Source: Mermis nigrescens
Taxonomy: Eukaryota; Nematoda; Enoplea; Mermithida; Mermithidae
Reading direction: 5' to 3'
Assembly: GCA_036768485.1 (NCBI GenBank)
Contig: JAVLUZ010000142.1
Span: forward strand, 12,991,814 to 13,055,813
Length of the DNA stretch: 64,000 nt
A program made the position numbers and the translations under genes. Under the pieces are notes generated by a model, which worked only from the letters and a program-made list of their open reading frames with translations, ran no database searches and was not told the DNA's origin. Shown in pieces: positions 60,099 to 64,000 of the stretch. The number at the start of each line of letters is the position of its first letter. Within the stretch, counting starts at the first letter, position 1.

Positions 60099-60755
60099 GT
60101 GATGTGTGCTGTACAACGTAAGGTCGCATTAAATTCCACATCCGTTCCGTTGCAACCAATCGAAGTATCCGCGCCCTTTGAACTCATTGCGTGCAATTGC
60201 TTGCATATGCCGCGATCCCCCTCCGGAAATGACCAAATTGTAGTTTTTATGGATTATTTTACAAAATACGTGGAAGCTTTTGCTGTTTCTGACATAAAAG
60301 CAACAACAATCGCAAATTTATTATTAAGAGAAATTATACCACGTTATGGAGTTCCCAAGAAATTTTTGACAGATCAGGGGTCAAATTTTACATCTACCCT
60401 TATTTCGGAAGTTTGCAAACTATTAAACGTTCAAAAAATATTTACAACCCCATATCACCCCCAGTGTGATGGGTTGGTGGAACGTTATAATCGCACCTTG
60501 ATTGATTGTTTGTCTAAGTTGAGTGCGCGTTCCCAGTATGATTGGGAGCAATTTTTACCTTTCGCATTATTTGCATACCGCGCGACTCCGCAATCATCGA
60601 CTAACATATCTCCATTTGAAATGCTTTATGGTCGTGAACCAGCATTTCCTCTTGACACTTTACTTATAAATGACTTCGTAATAAATCCGAATTTACCATC
60701 TGTTGCGGAAAAATATGTCATTGATTTAAAGCTGACTTTACAAGACTCTGCATGA
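60099..60755 (+). CDS. pol: Integrase catalytic core
   Basis: The Cys pair of the zinc finger (CRNCDVCC) is in a different frame at 60080-60115, so two frame changes separate the finger from this ORF. The core shows FMDYFTKYVEAF, LTDQGSNFTS (second acidic residue, D92 of the ORF) and YHPQCDGLVERYNRTL (E128), with the usual 35-residue gap. Where the first catalytic Asp is expected (about 59 residues before D92) the sequence reads IACNCLHMP, an Asn at residue 33. If real, this copy would be unable to integrate by itself. Confidence 0.85.
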   Translation: MMCAVQRKVALNSTSVPLQPIEVSAPFELIACNCLHMPRSPSGNDQIVVFMDYFTKYVEAFAVSDIKATTIANLLLREIIPRYGVPKKFLTDQGSNFTSTLISEVCKLLNVQKIFTTPYHPQCDGLVERYNRTLIDCLSKLSARSQYDWEQFLPFALFAYRATPQSSTNISPFEMLYGREPAFPLDTLLINDFVINPNLPSVAEKYVIDLKLTLQDSA

Positions 60756-61341
60756 AATCGCATCTCAAAATCTAACTCAAGCGCGTAAGCAGCAAAAATC
60801 GCAATATGACAAGTCCGTAACGCACACAAATTTTAATCTCTCGGATATAGTCTATCTTAATAATACCTCAGTCATTCAACCCGAAATCGGTAAACTATCA
60901 CCCAAGCGTGTTGGTCCATACCGAATTATTGACTTACCTACGCCTGAAACTGCGAAAATCGCATATGTCTATAATCCTCTAATCACTCATCTCGTCCACA
61001 GGAATAGACTTCTACCTGAACCTAAACTACCTTATTCTGACTTAATTGTGGAAAAACACGCGTATGTCCCTGGCGATTTTGTGTTGGTAAAATTACCACA
61101 TCGCCCTCTTGCCCCGGCAGTTGTCATAAGTTTTGAGGATTTACCGGGCAGGGAACAAAAAGCTAAGGACTGCGCGCCTGTACGTTTATTAAATGGCTCT
61201 AAAACAGCACATGCCGTACCATTATCTAATGTTTTTCCTTTTGCAGACCCATGGCTGCACAAGGTACCCCAAGCAAGGAGGCATTGCTGGAGGCAGCTGG
61301 TCGCCGATGCAAATTCGAGGGGCGTGATCCCGCGTCCCTAG
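60740..61341 (+). CDS. pol: Integrase C-terminus: GPY/F module plus PWWP-like tail
   Basis: Continuous frame from LYKTLHEIASQNLTQARKQQ through the GPY/F module (KLSPKRVGPYRIIDLPTPET, LVHRNRLLPEP). Then, from 61063: YVPGDFVLVK, RPLAPAVVISFEDLPG and VPLSNVFPFAD. The order GD-V-VK, a Pro-rich W/A-P-A turn, hydrophobic strand, and terminal xPF matches the PWWP (Tudor-like) fold, though the canonical PWWP core reads RPLAP here. In chromoviruses a chromodomain at this place steers integration; a PWWP-like reader would be an analogous targeting tail. The last 30 codons overlap the next ORF. Confidence 0.75.
61230..61250 (+). promoter_or_regulatory. Probable 3' splice site for ORF3 mRNA
   Basis: Pyrimidine tract tttttccttttgcag ending at 61245 or so, four bases before the ORF3 ATG at 61251. 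It lies inside the integrase tail frame. Gypsy-type errantiviruses make env from a spliced mRNA with an acceptor in the same place; by analogy ORF3 would be made from a spliced subgenomic RNA. The matching donor was not identified. Confidence 0.55.
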
Positions 61342-61730
61342 ATGAGTTTTGTTCGGCTTTGACCAATATGGCTTTGGAGCGGGGCTTGGTTGTACCAGAC
61401 CCGCTGCCCCAAAATGACAATAGTCGTGTTGGCGGTTTAGAGTCACTTACCGCAAAATGGATAAAGCATAAAGCAACACATAAAATCACAAATCACAAAA
61501 AGCGTATTAACGATCAACAACTCTGGTGGGAGAACAGGCTTGGTAGATTTCCTTTGGTAACCCCTCGTGTACCAAAGAACAGACTTCTACCCACTGTCAT
61601 AATCTCCAATGACCAGAAGTCGTTTGGCGCCATTTTGGCGTTAATTCAGCCATCGAATATGACAAATGGCACCTTATTCTTAGGTTACGACTCTGAATTT
61701 GTTAATGGACAGAAAAGGCAGACATTATAA
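61251..61730 (+). CDS. ORF3 segment 1: basic N-terminus and exonuclease motif I
   Basis: Residues 1-60 contain a small helical region (EALLEAAGRRCKFEGRDPAS) and 70-110 are basic (KWIKHKATHKITNHKKRIND). The DEDD fold begins at about residue 138 with TLFLGYDSEF carrying the Asp and Glu of motif I. The frame stops at 61728 while the domain continues in the next frame. Confidence 0.7.
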   Translation: MAAQGTPSKEALLEAAGRRCKFEGRDPASLDEFCSALTNMALERGLVVPDPLPQNDNSRVGGLESLTAKWIKHKATHKITNHKKRINDQQLWWENRLGRFPLVTPRVPKNRLLPTVIISNDQKSFGAILALIQPSNMTNGTLFLGYDSEFVNGQKRQTL

Positions 61731-64000
61731 GACCTGGGACTTGCGTTTTCAGCAACTATGTCCCACTTACCAGGACCTCCATGGCCCATTTGTACGCTAC
61801 GTCCAAGTTGCGAGCGCGAACGGCCATGTGTTCTGTTGGGACCTGGCGAAGTTCCCGCAACCTCCGTTCGGGCTTCACCAGTTGCTCGAAACGCGTTTAC
61901 CTAACGTGTATATGGTTTGTTATGACCCGACGCAAGATCGACTTGCGTATTTCCATGTTTACGGGCCAACTTTCGAGGAAATTTTGGCAATTCCGGATGC
62001 AGAAATTCGTAATAAACTGCACTGGAAAGATCCGTTCATTGCAAATTTCATTGATATTCAGCCATTGGCGAGAGCGTTTACTCATTGTTTACGCATTAAA
62101 GCGCAGTCGCACTCGTTAAAGCGCTTGGCTGAATTCTTTTTGACATGTATATTGATCCGAACGCGCCTGATAATTTTGGGCAGGCGTGGAGCCTACCATT
62201 GACTCGGGACATGCAGCATTATTTAGCGATGGACGCCCTCATAACTATCAATGTTTTTATACTGATAGAAGGGTGCACGCAAAATAATCGCATTACTGAC
62301 GATAGAAAACCTATGTCGGTTTTGTTTACAGGCGATGAACTGTACATTAAGGCTAGCGGCCCGAAAGCCAGAGTGCGTATACCGTTGTCGACTAGTAAGC
62401 CACCACAAGGACAGTCGACCAGCACAGCTACTGACGCTGAAGTTGATTTGAATGGCGAAGAGTTAATCAGAGTTGAGGACTTTTATGGCCCAGCTCCGCA
62501 ACCGCCAGCGGCCATAGCCGCAGCCACTACCGTTGCCTCTGTAACGGATGCGTTGGCTCACGTTAACGTTTTCGAAAATCCATTGTTCTATGCTCAGGAA
62601 TCGCAGACCGTTGCCGACCCAGTTTTGGGCCCGGTCCATGCGCCTGACACGGAACCTAAGTCAAAACCAACTAGCTCGAGTACACCAGCTTCTGTGTTTT
62701 CTTCGCAAACCGATATTCCCTACGATTCGCCTATGGTTGATGTAGAACCATCGATCTCCACGGAGGATGACGATTTATCTCCCAAACGCTTAGTGATGGC
62801 GTTATCTGACGCCGAGGCGGAAAGACAAGCTAACTTGTCGCCACCGCGTGTAACACGCGCGGCAATGGCTCGAAAAGGGGCTGTTACCGTTTCGCAACCG
62901 ATTGTCTCACAATCGCTTGCAGCGGACCAACAAGCACCCTTGGGCATCAGTTCGCTCGCACCTTTACCGACTTCGCAGCCGGATTGGGTAGAGCGTGAAT
63001 CTGACCCTGATGTCATCATGACTGAGATTATTGGTTTTCCGCCGCAACCACAACGCACACTAGCTGCACACGAAGTACCACAAGTAGCGTTATACACGCA
63101 AGTCGCGTCTCAGTCCGTGCCACAAGGTACGTCGGCACCTGATACTCGTTTTACGGCTTCTATGGCCATGACGGGTGTGTCTAGTACCGTGGCGAATATT
63201 CAACCACAGGTTACTCAAAGCCAATCATCAAATATGGAAGTCGCAATACCTGCGCACATTCAAGCCATTCGCGAACGTATTTCCGCGAACGAAAGCGCTA
63301 GAGTGCAAAATCGCTCGCGCTACGTACAGCATTTTTTCACCATGATGGAAAATATGACGCGCAAACCACCGTGCATTATTGCTCCAGTCGTATTGCACGA
63401 GTTACGTTCTTATTTGGGTGAGGTCGCAGGAACGCGTTTGTACGATCAGTTGGTCGAAACTGCCCAAGTGTACTTCGACCGAGTGTACGCAGTACATCTG
63501 CAGTACGCGGCTACGACCGACTCGCCCTCGCGTCCTTTAGTGTGGTCTACAATCGCACAGCCTTTGGCTGATGTCGATCGTGAGCCCGCACCTCGGTTTA
63601 TTAGCAAAATGAGCGTCTTTAACCGATTATTTTACCCAGACCAATACTTTGTGCGCATACGGTTCTTTATCACAACCGGAATGATGTTGTACGAGGTTCC
63701 GCTCGAGTATTTGGTCGTACACCCGCACCTTGACGCACCGAGCGAGGTGATCGATGGCGTTACACATCAGGTTTGTCCGGAATTCTATCCGCACAGAATG
63801 TCTCCAGCGCCAGATCACCTAGCGCCGATCTTAATATCGACGCGTCAGATGGTCAATATTTTCGATACTTTCCGAGAATTTCAATCATTATATGATTCGG
63901 AGTATCGACACATGACGATCTTCTCCACAATTGACGTCATGCGCGCTACGGCGTTATTGGAATTTTTAGATAGAAAATTCCACTTCTTTGCGTACGCCTA
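61251..64000 (+). CDS. ORF3 in env position: DEDDy 3'-5' exonuclease-like protein, open to window end
   Basis: Starts with ATG directly behind a splice-acceptor-like tract and overlaps the pol frame by 91 nt. Three segments carry one continuous domain: 61251-61730, then 61732-62141 in the next frame, then 62142-64000 back in the first frame with no stop. Motif order fits RNase D/WRN-exo: GYDSEF (D-x-E, 61689-61697), VQVAS and VFCWDLAKF strands, DRLAYF (Asp at 61936), IDIQPLAR, HSLKRLAE (62110), AWSLPLTRDM and YLAMD (Y-x3-D, 62220-62234). A Pro/Gln/Ser/Ala-rich linker follows, then a folded-looking region from 63240. Family members remove 3' nucleotides from RNA or DNA with two metal ions. Not an env: no signal peptide or fusion-like membrane segment seen. 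GC content is higher than in the host DNA. Confidence 0.75.
61699..62202 (+). CDS. ORF3 segment 2: central exonuclease region
   Basis: Carries YVQVASANGHVFCWDLAKF, LHQLLETRLPNVYMVCYDPT with the motif II candidate Asp at DRLAYF, then FIDIQPLARAFTHCLRIKAQ and HSLKRLAEFF. After the run CTTTTTG at 62136-62142 the domain moves to the other frame; the last 20 codons of this ORF are not domain sequence. Confidence 0.7.
   Translation: MLMDRKGRHYKTWDLRFQQLCPTYQDLHGPFVRYVQVASANGHVFCWDLAKFPQPPFGLHQLLETRLPNVYMVCYDPTQDRLAYFHVYGPTFEEILAIPDAEIRNKLHWKDPFIANFIDIQPLARAFTHCLRIKAQSHSLKRLAEFFLTCILIRTRLIILGRRGAYH
62142..64000 (+). CDS. ORF3 segment 3: exonuclease motif III, linker, unknown C-terminal domain
   Basis: 619 codons without a stop, running off the window, which is why it is not bounded. 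Begins DMYIDPNAPDNFGQAW, then SLPLTRDMQHYLAMDALITI (motif III). Residues from about 62350 to 63230 are rich in Pro, Ala, Ser, Gln, Thr and acidic residues, probably disordered. From 63240 a less biased region, AIPAHIQAIRERISANESAR, MTRKPPCIIAPVVLHELRSY and IFDTFREFQSLYDSEY, looks folded and mostly helical. I do not recognise it. Confidence 0.7.

Larger units (their letters stand above)
54507..64000 (+). mobile_element. Ty3/gypsy-type LTR retroelement with extra ORF (internal region, 3' end beyond window)
   Basis: Order gag - protease - reverse transcriptase - RNase H - integrase is that of Ty3/gypsy (Metaviridae). Downstream follow a PWWP-like integrase tail and a third ORF with a DEDDy exonuclease signature. 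LTRs could not be delimited: the 3' LTR lies outside and I found no convincing TG...CA boundary or primer-binding site before gag. Frame changes occur near 54520, 55841, 57219, 57650, 57790, 60075, 60120, 60755, 61700 and 62140, plus stops at 55832 and 56833. Many fall in homopolymer runs, so either decay or assembly indels could explain them. Confidence 0.9.

Noticed and set aside
61251..62250. ORF3 exonuclease as the missing N-terminal exon of the host WRN gene
   Set aside because: Opposite strand, overlapping the integrase frame and far upstream; it belongs to the retroelement.
54479..63818. Numerous minus-strand ORFs across the retroelement
   Set aside because: Shadows of gag, pol and ORF3 without any recognised pattern.
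61251..64000. ORF3 as an envelope protein
   Set aside because: No signal peptide, no furin-like site or C-terminal membrane anchor visible in the window, and the motifs are those of an exonuclease.

Overview
This is a eukaryotic, AT-rich, repeat-dense window, most likely from an arthropod. There are no bacterial operons. Genes are split by GT-AG introns and the introns are full of small inverted-repeat elements. An animal-type WRN RecQ helicase, a Ty3/gypsy retroelement and a non-LTR retrotransposon are present. I cannot name the species.

Region 0.5-37 kb (possibly to 42.4 kb), minus strand: one large host gene, a WRN (Werner syndrome) helicase ortholog. I could join 17 coding exons by matching splice sites and phases. 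In protein order they give the helicase core with all RecQ motifs, the zinc-binding segment, the RQC winged helix, the HRDC domain and the start of the C-terminal helical region. The last exon in view ends at an intact splice donor, so the gene continues off the left edge. No exonuclease domain is seen upstream of the helicase. One ~10 kb intron (16.9-27.4 kb) holds a plus-strand two-exon gene for a small four-transmembrane protein.

Introns and 38-53.6 kb: dispersed short non-autonomous elements. One large group carries a GGCGCTTCGCGCC hairpin; others have terminal inverted repeats (CATACATGTAAC type, CATA-GTGGGC type and others). There are also an 0.8 kb element with 171-bp inverted arms (19.6-20.4 kb), a 2.9 kb element with ~500-bp inverted arms (50.06-52.96 kb), and a nested stack at 44.1-49.0 kb: a hairpin repeat split by an inverted-repeat element, which holds a decayed LINE, which is itself split by a 1,088-bp TIR element flanked by TATA.

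Region 54-64 kb, plus strand: a Ty3/gypsy retroelement running off the right edge. It shows gag (coiled coil, Arg/Ser-rich stretch, capsid, CCHC knuckle), protease, reverse transcriptase/RNase H and integrase with a GPY/F module, broken by several frame changes. Two features are unusual. The integrase C-terminus is extended by a segment resembling a PWWP chromatin-reader domain. After it, in the position where gypsy elements carry env, a strong splice acceptor leads straight into a third ORF that looks like a DEDDy-type 3'-5' exonuclease (RNase D/WRN-exo fold) followed by a long Pro/Gln/Ser-rich linker and an unrecognised C-terminal domain that is open to the window end. This exonuclease-bearing retroelement is the strongest candidate here for something undescribed.
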